Positions 13,565 to 22,094 of a DNA stretch of 46,627 bases are shown in pieces. Origin of the DNA: a virus; IMG/VR virus record IMGVR_UViG_3300042330_000138, positions 1 through 46,627 of that record; one strand, given 5' to 3'. Position 1 is the first letter of the stretch; every line of letters begins with the position of its first letter. The notes under the pieces were generated by a model, which saw only the letters and a list, made by a program, of their open reading frames with translations, made no database searches and had not been told where the DNA came from. A program made the position numbers and the translations under genes.

Positions 13565-16258
13565 TTACTTTTTTGATTTCTTCTTTTCAGGAAGACCTTT
13601 GTGCTTAGTTGATGCAAAGTCTTTGGCATCTTTCTTGCCCATATCCTTGGCTACTTTGGCAACTTCTTTACTGGCAGGCTTTTCACCTTTTTGTGCAGCA
13701 TGAACCATGCCCATAAACTTTTGTTGCTGCTTGCTTACTGCTTTTTCACTCAGGACCTGTTGCAATGAGTGGGCAAGACTTTCCATATATACATCAACTT
13801 CGGATACTGACTGTTCCATACTTCTCAACTCACCAAGTGTGTCGGAAACAAAGTCTTCATCATAGCTGATCAAATATCTTGCCTCCTTTGGCGACATGTT
13901 TAATTCTTTGACCAGCACCATGCCTATTGCGTTGATCAATTCATTTTCTTGTGCAGGATCGTATTTGATTCCACGATCTGATAGAATTTTAGCAACTTGA
14001 TAACTTGTGCGATCTTCCGGTGCTTCCGCTACACCTTGCTCACTCTCGCCTATTTCAAGTTCGCCGCGACTAGCCATTCGGTTTTGTAATTTATCCAGAT
14101 TACCCGACTGCAACTGACTATCAAATTGTGGTAGCATTTGAGCAAGGGTATCAGGATCCATTTCAATATCAAATTGATTTGATAGTATCTGTTGCCAATT
14201 TAGTATTCTTCTTTTTTCTGGTGTTCCTATAGGAGCCATGACTACTGCTTTTAGATATGCCATTGCTAAATGTGTTTTGTTTGCTCCAGAGCCTTCCGCC
14301 ACACCTTGCTCAGGACTATGTCTCAGATTGGCTATGTAACCATTGGGACCAGTCCATTGATCTTTATAGTCTTGCCATTCGTTCTGACTCCATGCTATAG
14401 GGAACATTTGCCAGGCCCACATTCCATGGGTATTAAACTCGCTAGAAAATTCCTGTATGTCTGCCAGTGTAATACCCGAGGTCTTGGTCTGTTTAGCAAC
14501 ATCAATCAACCAGTGCGCCATGGTTTCGCCACCGTCTTCGAATTCGCTTAATTTTTTTAATTTATTAAATCTATCTGCACCTTGCTTGGCAAACTCACGG
14601 CAAAGATCTTCAAGCCATTTTATAAATTCCTGACCAAATTTGGCCAATGCAGTCTCGGGGTCGCTGCCTGTTCTTGCAGTGAGGGACTTATTCAAATTAT
14701 CTACACCTTGCCTGGCACCAGCACCGCCTGTGATCTGTCCCATCATGCTGTCAAATCTCTCATCGCCTGTTGCCTCCGCCACACCTTGCTTTTTATTTCG
14801 CAACAGGCCCACCTGTTTTAGTTTTGGGTCCATGAAGTAATAAACATTCCCGTCAGCACCCACAGCATGACTTTTACTTGCAGTGTATCCAGTTCTTAAT
14901 TCATCAGGAGTTGCAGGTCTTACTTGTTTCACTGATTCACGCAAATCGCCTTCTTCAGGGTCTTGGCCAGTTTTTACAAAATGTTCAAGTTCTTCAAGTG
15001 AATAACCAACTTGATCGGCTAGGTTTTGTTTGTCTTCTGGCGACATTCTGCGCCATCCACTTCTTATTGTTTGTAGTTGTAGGGACAACTCGTGGCGTCT
15101 GGTCATTTCGTTACCAGCATTAGTTACTGGACCGTTTAAAATGTTTCTGATTTCTGAAGTATAGTATGCGTCTGCTTTACCTGCCATTTGACTACCGTAC
15201 TGTTGACCTAATGTTTTCCCACCAAACTTTTTGACTTGTTGTGCGCTTAATACTTTGGCAAGATGCGTAAAATCTTTTCCGTTTCTTATTGCGGCTACTA
15301 GTTTTTCTTCGGCCGCTTCAATCCATTCTTGGAATTCAGGATCTGCTTGAACGGCCAAGTTGTCTACTTCTTGATTATAGAAGTCAATTGATTGTTGGTG
15401 CCCATCTGTACCTGCGGCATTAGCTGGCATGTTTACACTTGAGCTACCAAATGCCTCCGCCACACCTTGCTTTGGCAAATCACTTAATTGATCCGGAATA
15501 TAGTCTTCATCGTAACTTAATAAGTAACGAATTTGTTTTGAACTCATTCCTGCTTTCTTCATGTATTGAGCCATCAATCCGATGAGTTCATCTTCTTTAT
15601 CTGGGCTGTAGGTAATGCCGTCTTGAGCCATTTGCTGTCCAATGGACAACTTAGTTTGATCCGCTGGGATACTCAAATACTGGTCGCCTGGCATACTGGC
15701 TCCACCTTCCTCTACACCTTGCTGCTCTGCTTTTGCTTTGGCCTCATCTCTAGTACGACTATAACCTTGGGCTATTGCTAGTTGTACTTGATTAGGGTAG
15801 ACAGACGTTTTGAACATTTTACCATCTTTAACAACATACCAGTCTGTTGGATCTAAGTCGTGTCGTTCATCATCGCCGCGATTGAATGCACCACCTACTC
15901 CACGAAATGGCATGCCTGCTTCTGCTAACTTTGATTTTAGTTGATCAATTTTTGTGCGTAGAGATTCCATATAGGGCTTTTTATGTTTTGCAGCGCCCTG
16001 CTTTTGTTCTTTTTTCTTATCCTTGTGTGCGCCTGCACCACTGGACTTGGCATTCTTAGCAACAAAATTACGGGGAGTAGTTGCAGGAACTTTGTCTTTA
16101 CCTGCTTCTTGTGCCAAGATATTTCCGCGCTTTTGGACTTTGCCTAACGAGCTCGGTGCTGTAGCAACACTACCTGAACCGGTTGCACCTGCTGTCATTG
16201 ACTCTAATGTATAGCGAGTTTCGTTATTGCTTTTTGATTTTTTAAATTCGTTGTTCAT
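13565..16258 (-). CDS. giant modular protein with QGVAE-type junctions and C-terminal DUF3008-like domain
   Basis: 897 aa. At least five junctions share one linker: QGVEE|G (180-185), QGVAE|A (264-269), QGVAE|A (491-496), QGVAE|G (651-656), QGVAE|A (741-746). They split the chain into modules of about 84, 227, 160, 90 and 152 residues after a disordered, Lys/Ala-rich N-terminus. Modules at about 201-262 and 751-812 are homologous (both contain ...YLLSYDEDYIPD.. / ..YLISYDEDFVSD..). The last about 55 residues (KQQQKFMGMVHAAQKGEKP ... DFASTKHKGLPEKK) match the small bacterial DUF3008 family. Junctions resemble T4 gp21 prohead-protease sites (small/hydrophobic-x-E before Ala/Gly), so the protein may be a packaged polyprotein cut during maturation; this is inference. 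The start overlaps the upstream gene by ATGA. Confidence 0.85.
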   Translation of the reverse strand: MNNEFKKSKSNNETRYTLESMTAGATGSGSVATAPSSLGKVQKRGNILAQEAGKDKVPATTPRNFVAKNAKSSGAGAHKDKKKEQKQGAAKHKKPYMESLRTKIDQLKSKLAEAGMPFRGVGGAFNRGDDERHDLDPTDWYVVKDGKMFKTSVYPNQVQLAIAQGYSRTRDEAKAKAEQQGVEEGGASMPGDQYLSIPADQTKLSIGQQMAQDGITYSPDKEDELIGLMAQYMKKAGMSSKQIRYLLSYDEDYIPDQLSDLPKQGVAEAFGSSSVNMPANAAGTDGHQQSIDFYNQEVDNLAVQADPEFQEWIEAAEEKLVAAIRNGKDFTHLAKVLSAQQVKKFGGKTLGQQYGSQMAGKADAYYTSEIRNILNGPVTNAGNEMTRRHELSLQLQTIRSGWRRMSPEDKQNLADQVGYSLEELEHFVKTGQDPEEGDLRESVKQVRPATPDELRTGYTASKSHAVGADGNVYYFMDPKLKQVGLLRNKKQGVAEATGDERFDSMMGQITGGAGARQGVDNLNKSLTARTGSDPETALAKFGQEFIKWLEDLCREFAKQGADRFNKLKKLSEFEDGGETMAHWLIDVAKQTKTSGITLADIQEFSSEFNTHGMWAWQMFPIAWSQNEWQDYKDQWTGPNGYIANLRHSPEQGVAEGSGANKTHLAMAYLKAVVMAPIGTPEKRRILNWQQILSNQFDIEMDPDTLAQMLPQFDSQLQSGNLDKLQNRMASRGELEIGESEQGVAEAPEDRTSYQVAKILSDRGIKYDPAQENELINAIGMVLVKELNMSPKEARYLISYDEDFVSDTLGELRSMEQSVSEVDVYMESLAHSLQQVLSEKAVSKQQQKFMGMVHAAQKGEKPASKEVAKVAKDMGKKDAKDFASTKHKGLPEKKKSKK
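14025..15723 (-). repeat. interspersed 16-base linker repeat at module junctions
   Basis: Plus-strand form TCCGCCACACCTTGCT occurs at 14295..14310, 14775..14790 and 15456..15471. Variants are TCCGCTACACCTTGCT at 14025..14040 and TCCTCTACACCTTGCT at 15708..15723. Each encodes the QGVAE/QGVEE linker in the minus-strand 897-aa gene. Near-identity at the DNA level, beyond what the amino acids demand, suggests recent duplication or recombination at linkers. Decayed relatives lie in the 1606-aa gene at 18290..18305 (KGVAEG) and 17342..17357 (QGMSEE). Confidence 0.85.
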
Positions 16259-16620
16259 TTCTTCATCCAGTTTGCTACAGGGCTTACGGTATATGTATTG
16301 TCCAGTTCGCGACTTTCCATATCACCTTTATTTACATCTTTATAGTTTGCACCAACTACCTTGTATGCTTGTTTAAGCATTTCTTGTTCTTCTTTACTGT
16401 AAGGATGAGTAGTTTTAGTTTTACCCGCCCAACTCTTACCATTCATTTCGATGGGGTCTTTTCCGTTGGCTCCTGCTACTGCCATGCCTAATCTATAGGA
16501 TGTATAAGTGCTGTCGGCTCTTTCACCGTCCTTGTAGGTATTTAAACCACGAGTAGCCTGTTGCTGTCTCTTGGTAATTTTACCTGTTTTCATCTCAGTG
16601 ATTAGTTCATTGATGCGCAT
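16255..16620 (-). CDS. small modular hypothetical protein (121 aa)
   Basis: 121 aa if started at the ATG at 16620, five bases after the upstream stop and behind a GGAAG. A longer in-frame start at 16683 would overlap the upstream gene by 59 bases and looks less likely. Sequence: MRINELITEMKTGKITKRQQ, then GLNTYKDGERADSTYTSYRLG, SWAGKTKTTHPYSKEEQEML and a C-terminal VSPVANWMKK. It reads like one more free-standing module of the type found in the adjacent giant proteins. The N-terminal ELITE|M also fits an L/I-x-E prohead-protease pattern. Function unknown; the end overlaps the 897-aa gene start (ATGA). Confidence 0.65.
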   Translation of the reverse strand: MRINELITEMKTGKITKRQQQATRGLNTYKDGERADSTYTSYRLGMAVAGANGKDPIEMNGKSWAGKTKTTHPYSKEEQEMLKQAYKVVGANYKDVNKGDMESRELDNTYTVSPVANWMKK

Positions 16621-16624
16621 AATG

Positions 16625-16900
16625 TTATTTATTTCTTCCGTACCATAGTTCAAACCATGCGGGAGAACCAGATTTAATTCCATGCTCTTTCATGTATTTA
16701 GCCTTATCTACAGCACCAGATTTAACGTAATTGGATTCTCTTACGGATGCATTGTATTCGTGCAGTCGTTCTGTAGCATTTAGCCCGCCCATATAGCTAA
16801 CAGTCTTTAAGGCGTGTATAGGATCTTCCGGTGCAAGATAGCAATCGTCCGGACTGTCCTTTACCATGTTTTCGTGAGTGATGTAATACTGCTTGATCAT
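16625..16900 (-). CDS. hypothetical protein (91 aa)
   Basis: 91 aa, unknown. Features are MIKQYYITHENMVKDSPDDC, an Asp/Pro-rich segment (CYLAPEDPIHALKTVSYMGG), and a C-terminal MKEHGIKSGSPAWFELWYGR. No membrane or secretion signal. It is ATGA-coupled to the 1606-aa gene upstream and lies five bases before the 121-aa gene, so it is part of the giant-protein operon. It may be a soluble partner or another packaged component, by position only. Confidence 0.65.
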   Translation of the reverse strand: MIKQYYITHENMVKDSPDDCYLAPEDPIHALKTVSYMGGLNATERLHEYNASVRESNYVKSGAVDKAKYMKEHGIKSGSPAWFELWYGRNK

Positions 16901-19900
16901 TTTCTAATAAGATTTTCGATCAGTGCGCCCATAATATTTTCAACATCTTCACCTACTGGCACACACTTGTCTTTACCGTTCTCAGTACCGTTGTAGCGAT
17001 AATTTTTCCAACAGGCTTTACCATCAGCACCTTTTTTCTTAGCTTCGTCAACGGCATTCATCTTGTTTAATAGTTCCTGTGCCTTTTCAACACTGATCAT
17101 ATAACGACCAGTTCTATTAGGATCAGCGGCTTTTTGCAACCACTCTTTATTAAATCCTGCAGATGCTGCTGGTTTAACATCGCTAGGAGCGACCTGTGTT
17201 ACATTGGGTTTGCCTGTTAAACGATTGATATTAGGATCATCGCCAGGTGTAACTCGAGCATTTGCTCCAGCGGACCCTAGTGCCATTGCACCTGCAAGTC
17301 CTAATCCTGCTAGTTTAGATCCAAGTCCTTCATCGACCTCTTCCGACATACCTTGCTGAAAAGATTTGAATACCACACGAGCAATTTCTTCAACATTCTT
17401 TGGAGATAGTTTTTTACCTAGCTGTTCTTTTGCCTGTTGATAGATATCGTTGATGTTTGGGTTTTCAAAGTTATTTTCGGAATCCCAATATGTAAATGAT
17501 ACTTCTTCACCATTTACTGTGAGTGTGTAAATATTTTGATTAACATCAGTATCTAAGTCAACGAGCTCAACGCCTTGCGTCACAGGCTTTTGAACCTGTT
17601 CAGGACCCACTACTCCCAAATACTTAACAGCATAGTCCAGTGCTCGTTTAACACCAGCTGGTCCTGCCAATGAATCAAACGCAGGCTGGCCACGTTTGAA
17701 ATTGACCTGATCGCCAACTTCATCCCAGTCTCCGTGTGCTGTAATGTCTATCAACTCACGAGCCGAACCCGGAAATTCTTCAAATCGAGTCTGGCCCATT
17801 CTGCCCCACAAGTTAGGTAGGGCGGTGTGACGACCACGTGCATCTATGTATTCATTAGTCTCTTGATCACGCACATACGCATGTACTACTGAGTGTCGGC
17901 TGATATCGTTTGAGATTTCTTCTTGTTCTTCTGGACTTAGATCGTTCCACTCATCATCATCCATTTGCATGTCCGGTGCGCCAGCAGACATGTTGTATTC
18001 CCAGATATATCCTATTGGATACCTCTTTGGATTATGCTGATTTATAGCAACGGCCAGTACCATGCATTGTCCTTCCATGTAGTCGGCTTGCGCCTCTGCT
18101 CGGTCAGCGTCTTCCGCCACATTGTAATCAGGCATAGGTCTTTGACCAGGGCGACCTTTAACTCCACGCTTCTCTGTGCTTGGTGGTTTCGTTGGAGGAA
18201 CAATGTCACCCTGATTTCTATATGGCTGCGGAGCCTTTTTAGGATTGCGGACATCGATAGGAGACTGTGCTACTACGATAGGAGCACCTTCCGCCACACC
18301 TTTAGTATCGTTAGCAAACTGTTTCTTAGTTGCCTTGACAATGCCACTGAAACGCTTGTCGGCTTTTTTAGTGTTGCCTGCCTTGTCAGCAGCACTGGCT
18401 TGTGCGCCGGCAGCCTTCTTATACTGTCCTAACTTTTCATTGGACAACTCTGCAACAATCTGCTTCAATCCTGCTAACGCACGACTTTCATTAACTTTAG
18501 GGTCCATGCCTAGTTCTTTCTGACTCTGCAAATAGTCCCAAACACTGACCAACATCATCTCGGCCTTGGCAATCTTTTCTTGTCCCCACTCTGGTAAGTT
18601 GTCGTTGTTCTTGATTGTTTTTAACAAGCCATCAACAGCACGAGCCATAGTGCGTAGATTGCTCTGCGCCATTCCTGCTTCGTCGTCGTATTCACTATTG
18701 AATTCTTCTTTCTTTAAATTGCCCCAATCGTCTTTCTCGCTAGAATACTTGCGGCTATTACGATCTGCTAATGCACCTTTCTCCATCTTGGCTCTGCGCT
18801 GTTCTCTATCACTGTCGAACTTAGCATACTTCTGTGCTTCGCGTCCTTGTGGATTGATTAGGTCTCTAACCATTTGACTGGTCGGCGCATTTTCAAACAT
18901 TGGCGTTTTCTGTGTTCTAATCAATGCGTTAAATAATCTTTGTTCTGCAACCGGTACTGGTTGTGGTGCTGCTGCGGGCTGTTGAACAATGCCCATACCT
19001 TTTCTTGAGATGTCCATAAGATGTAGTATCCAATCTTTACCTAATTGTTGTGCGTTAAATCCCTGCGCCCATACTGCATACTGCTGTTCCGGAGTAGCAT
19101 TGGGATTTTTTAGAACATCGCGTAGTTTAGTAAAACTTATAGGTCGTGTTCTTGGGATAGTTTCCAAACCGACCTTAACATGCTCGTAGCCCGGAAACTT
19201 ATTAACAGCCTTCATTAGCGCACCTGCGATAGGCATGTCTTTACGATCTTCACCTACCATGATAACAATGTTGTCATACTTGGGAGGCTTGCCCGGCTGC
19301 GGACTGATCAATTCGTGTTTGACCTTTTGCATTAAACTTCCACCTTGCATTACAGCACCGATATTGTCAGCATACTGCGGATATAGTTTATGCCATGTCT
19401 GTACCTTAACGTCTGTTGGGATAGGATCGTCTGCACCCACTGCATTGCCAATAAACAGGTAAGGATCACCGCCTAATTCGTTGGCCTTCTTAACAGTTTC
19501 GTTAAACAAGTCTTCGTGTCCTAGATGTCCTGCAAAACTACCAACTGCTACCACTGCGGTCTTTAGGGGACCTTGACGTTTTGCACCCGGTTGAGCCATT
19601 TTAGCAGCCATAGCCGACTTCATCTGCTGACTAGTGACTTTAAATATTTGACCGTTAGGCATATTAACAACAACACCTTCCATGTTGTCGCCTAGCGCAT
19701 CTTTGCCTGCTAATTTAGGATTATTAATAATAGCATCGCTTAGTGCTTGTTTAGCTTGATCGAACGCAGGCTTATTAGCTTTGTCTTTAGGATCTAAGTT
19801 TAGAATAGGATTAATAATCTTGCTGACGTTAATGCCTTTTTGTTCTAGATTATTACTGACAATTTTAATGTTGCTATCACTGGCTGCTAACAAACGCTTT

Positions 19901-21717
19901 TTGATCTTGTCAGCATCGGGTCTTTCGTCTCCTGTGCTGTATTGTTTGAATACAAAAGGCACCAGTGTCATCTGCTTGCCTAGCTTTTTAGGATCGTAAG
20001 GAATATTGACAAATTTTAGTCCTTGGTCAGTTTGTTGTGCCATGGGATTATACATCATTTCTGCTTGTACAATAGTGTCTGCAGGTAGTGATTGTATAAA
20101 CTTGCTACCGGTAATCAATGCCAGTGCATTGTCATAATTCTTTGTTCTTGCCAATGTCTCTGCATCCTGACCTTTTTCTTGACCAAAGCTGGTAAAATAA
20201 CCTACATCATCTTGATACAATGGAGTAGTCACTTTGCTGGTCATGAAGAACGGACGACCACTTTGATCTTTACCGAATCGAATGCCTGCGCCGTCTACTT
20301 TCAAACTGATAGGCACACCGTCAAGTTTGCCACCATTGTCTGCAATTGCCTTGGCAATTTCTAAGAAATCTGCATTCTTCATTTCTGCTGTACTTACACG
20401 ACCATCTGGCAGTCTGTTGTACAGGTGTTTGATACCTTGGCGAGCATAGTCTGGCTTTGCTGCTACTTCTGCTGCGGCATCTTCTGCTACTTCGGTACTG
20501 AGTGCATTTCCTCGTTTGGCATTGAACTGGTCTGCATAGTCCATTGCCATCTTAACTGCTTCTTGTCTTAGGCCTTGAGCATTTGGTAAGTTTAGAGGCT
20601 TAACCCCTCCACCGCCTAGCAACATAGCATCTACTGCGGCAAACTTAACATCACGATCTCGAGCTGGATCATCTTTAGTAATCATCTGTGCTCCGGGTCC
20701 AAATAGAATGTCTAGGAATGCACGAGTTACGGATTCAATTTGTTCAGGTTCAAACGACTTGTTCATTAGCTGTAGTGTTCCTACAAAGCTACCTTGCAAG
20801 TTTCGATCAGCAACACCACGCTTACGACCGAAGTTCATCTGGAACTGTTGGTCTAAATTTTGAATATAGTCGCGGTCTTTTGGATCCAGCAGTTGCATAA
20901 CAGGAATGCCGTCTTTTTCCATATGCTGTCCTGTAGCAGGATCGATGTATGGCTTATACTTTATGCTCATGCCGCCGCCCTGAGAACTGCTGACTGCAAA
21001 ACTGTAGTCGCTGTCTGTAACGGGAGCATCACTAATCTTAACACTTTTCTTAAGTACTCGGGCTACATACTTTTCACTGGACTGTGCATGTGTTAGAGCA
21101 CGGTTGATATATTTGTGGAATACACCTTTAATACCAGCAGCCATGTCATCATAGTGACTACTATGACTGTAGGCAAACCATTCAGTTGGTGCATTTGTTT
21201 TAGCGTCATACGGACCTAATTCATAATCAACTTGAATACGAACCTGCGGATCATCTAGCAACCAAATGCTTGATAACGAACTGTTAAATCCTAAGAATGT
21301 GCCGTTGCCAACTTTCTTACCAATAATACTCTTTAACCAAGCAGTGACTTCATCGCCCATATCCTGGTCAATCTGCGTGTCGATGTCGCCAACTTTTGTT
21401 TTCTTTAGTTTGTTTAAGAAGTCCTGTGTATTGATTCCCTTAACATCAAAGAATTGTAAGCTGCTACCACTGAGCATCTTTCCCGATGCCAATAGTTTTG
21501 GATCCCAAATATATTTGCCGTAGGCTGCTTTAAATGATTCGTTTTGTGCAGACAATAATTCTCGCAGTTGAGCCACCATGTGATCACGGTCGTGAATCTT
21601 TAGATCAATTTCTTCTGCTTCTTGATCAGCAGCACCTTGCCAACCTGGACTTTGACTTGATACATTGCCGCCTTCGAGCAATGGTTTTTTATTTCTGATT
21701 AGGTCGAACAACTGCAT
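16897..21717 (-). CDS. giant multidomain protein: ligase-type nucleotidyltransferase fused to NMNAT-like domain
   Basis: 1606 aa. Residues about 1-400 are unrecognised. About 425-700 form a covalent nucleotidyltransferase domain: ISLKVDGAGIRF (K473, motif I KxDG), TIVQAEMMYN (about 549-558, motif III-like), MEGVVVNM (E680, motif IV) and IFKVTS (K693, motif V), as in DNA/RNA ligases. About 719-900 is an adenylyl/cytidylyltransferase fold with VGSFAGHLGHEDLF (H731xGH734) and RPISFTKLRDVL (859-870), the NMN adenylyltransferase-type signature. Linkers follow: KGVAEG (1139-1144), NVAEDAD, QGVEL, QGMSEE. Then come a glycine/alanine stretch and a C-terminal KACWKNYRYNGTENGKDKC domain. It may be packaged or injected, with ligase and NAD-related chemistry; this is inference. 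No frameshift is seen. Confidence 0.85.
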   Translation of the reverse strand: MQLFDLIRNKKPLLEGGNVSSQSPGWQGAADQEAEEIDLKIHDRDHMVAQLRELLSAQNESFKAAYGKYIWDPKLLASGKMLSGSSLQFFDVKGINTQDFLNKLKKTKVGDIDTQIDQDMGDEVTAWLKSIIGKKVGNGTFLGFNSSLSSIWLLDDPQVRIQVDYELGPYDAKTNAPTEWFAYSHSSHYDDMAAGIKGVFHKYINRALTHAQSSEKYVARVLKKSVKISDAPVTDSDYSFAVSSSQGGGMSIKYKPYIDPATGQHMEKDGIPVMQLLDPKDRDYIQNLDQQFQMNFGRKRGVADRNLQGSFVGTLQLMNKSFEPEQIESVTRAFLDILFGPGAQMITKDDPARDRDVKFAAVDAMLLGGGGVKPLNLPNAQGLRQEAVKMAMDYADQFNAKRGNALSTEVAEDAAAEVAAKPDYARQGIKHLYNRLPDGRVSTAEMKNADFLEIAKAIADNGGKLDGVPISLKVDGAGIRFGKDQSGRPFFMTSKVTTPLYQDDVGYFTSFGQEKGQDAETLARTKNYDNALALITGSKFIQSLPADTIVQAEMMYNPMAQQTDQGLKFVNIPYDPKKLGKQMTLVPFVFKQYSTGDERPDADKIKKRLLAASDSNIKIVSNNLEQKGINVSKIINPILNLDPKDKANKPAFDQAKQALSDAIINNPKLAGKDALGDNMEGVVVNMPNGQIFKVTSQQMKSAMAAKMAQPGAKRQGPLKTAVVAVGSFAGHLGHEDLFNETVKKANELGGDPYLFIGNAVGADDPIPTDVKVQTWHKLYPQYADNIGAVMQGGSLMQKVKHELISPQPGKPPKYDNIVIMVGEDRKDMPIAGALMKAVNKFPGYEHVKVGLETIPRTRPISFTKLRDVLKNPNATPEQQYAVWAQGFNAQQLGKDWILHLMDISRKGMGIVQQPAAAPQPVPVAEQRLFNALIRTQKTPMFENAPTSQMVRDLINPQGREAQKYAKFDSDREQRRAKMEKGALADRNSRKYSSEKDDWGNLKKEEFNSEYDDEAGMAQSNLRTMARAVDGLLKTIKNNDNLPEWGQEKIAKAEMMLVSVWDYLQSQKELGMDPKVNESRALAGLKQIVAELSNEKLGQYKKAAGAQASAADKAGNTKKADKRFSGIVKATKKQFANDTKGVAEGAPIVVAQSPIDVRNPKKAPQPYRNQGDIVPPTKPPSTEKRGVKGRPGQRPMPDYNVAEDADRAEAQADYMEGQCMVLAVAINQHNPKRYPIGYIWEYNMSAGAPDMQMDDDEWNDLSPEEQEEISNDISRHSVVHAYVRDQETNEYIDARGRHTALPNLWGRMGQTRFEEFPGSARELIDITAHGDWDEVGDQVNFKRGQPAFDSLAGPAGVKRALDYAVKYLGVVGPEQVQKPVTQGVELVDLDTDVNQNIYTLTVNGEEVSFTYWDSENNFENPNINDIYQQAKEQLGKKLSPKNVEEIARVVFKSFQQGMSEEVDEGLGSKLAGLGLAGAMALGSAGANARVTPGDDPNINRLTGKPNVTQVAPSDVKPAASAGFNKEWLQKAADPNRTGRYMISVEKAQELLNKMNAVDEAKKKGADGKACWKNYRYNGTENGKDKCVPVGEDVENIMGALIENLIRK

Positions 21718-21721
21718 TAAA

Positions 21722-22084
21722 TTATCCTAGATTGTATTTGTCTTTTTTAATATCTTCACGATAGTGATCGTATAGTCTCTTGCACATTTCTTCACGTAGG
21801 TCTTTGGGAAATACTTTGCCTAACTTGCCCTTCATTTCCTTGTACTCGTAATATTCTTTGCAACCTTTTTCCACCATGGGCATAAACAATTCCAGCACCA
21901 TTTCTGGGCCACACTCTTTTAGAGTTTTAAGTTTTTTAGCAATAGGAAAGAAGTAGTCTTTGTGCAGTTTATCGTGGTCAACGATGTACCAGAAAAGATC
22001 ATCGTCAAATTTTTCATCAGTTTGATCTTTTCTTTTGTTAGTGTTGAGGTCCATAGACCTACCGAAGAATTCTACTAGTTTCAT
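21722..22084 (-). CDS. hypothetical protein (120 aa)
   Basis: 120 aa, soluble, highly charged and helical (FDDDLFWYIVDHDKLHKDYF, FFPIAKKLKTLKECGPEMVLELFMP, EEMCKRLYDHYREDIKKDKY). Not recognised. It sits four bases upstream of the 1606-aa gene. On the reverse strand the start is preceded by AGGGTAAATATTAGATT, combining a weak Shine-Dalgarno with a TAAATA late-type element, a pattern shared with three other genes of the window. Probably expressed late with the giant proteins. Confidence 0.65.
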   Translation of the reverse strand: MKLVEFFGRSMDLNTNKRKDQTDEKFDDDLFWYIVDHDKLHKDYFFPIAKKLKTLKECGPEMVLELFMPMVEKGCKEYYEYKEMKGKLGKVFPKDLREEMCKRLYDHYREDIKKDKYNLG

Positions 22085-22094
22085 AATCTAATAT

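Noticed and set aside
17965-18523. Plus-strand open frames of 155 and 92 aa inside the 1606-aa gene
   Set aside because: They lie entirely antisense to a gene with recognisable domains and lack homologous motifs.
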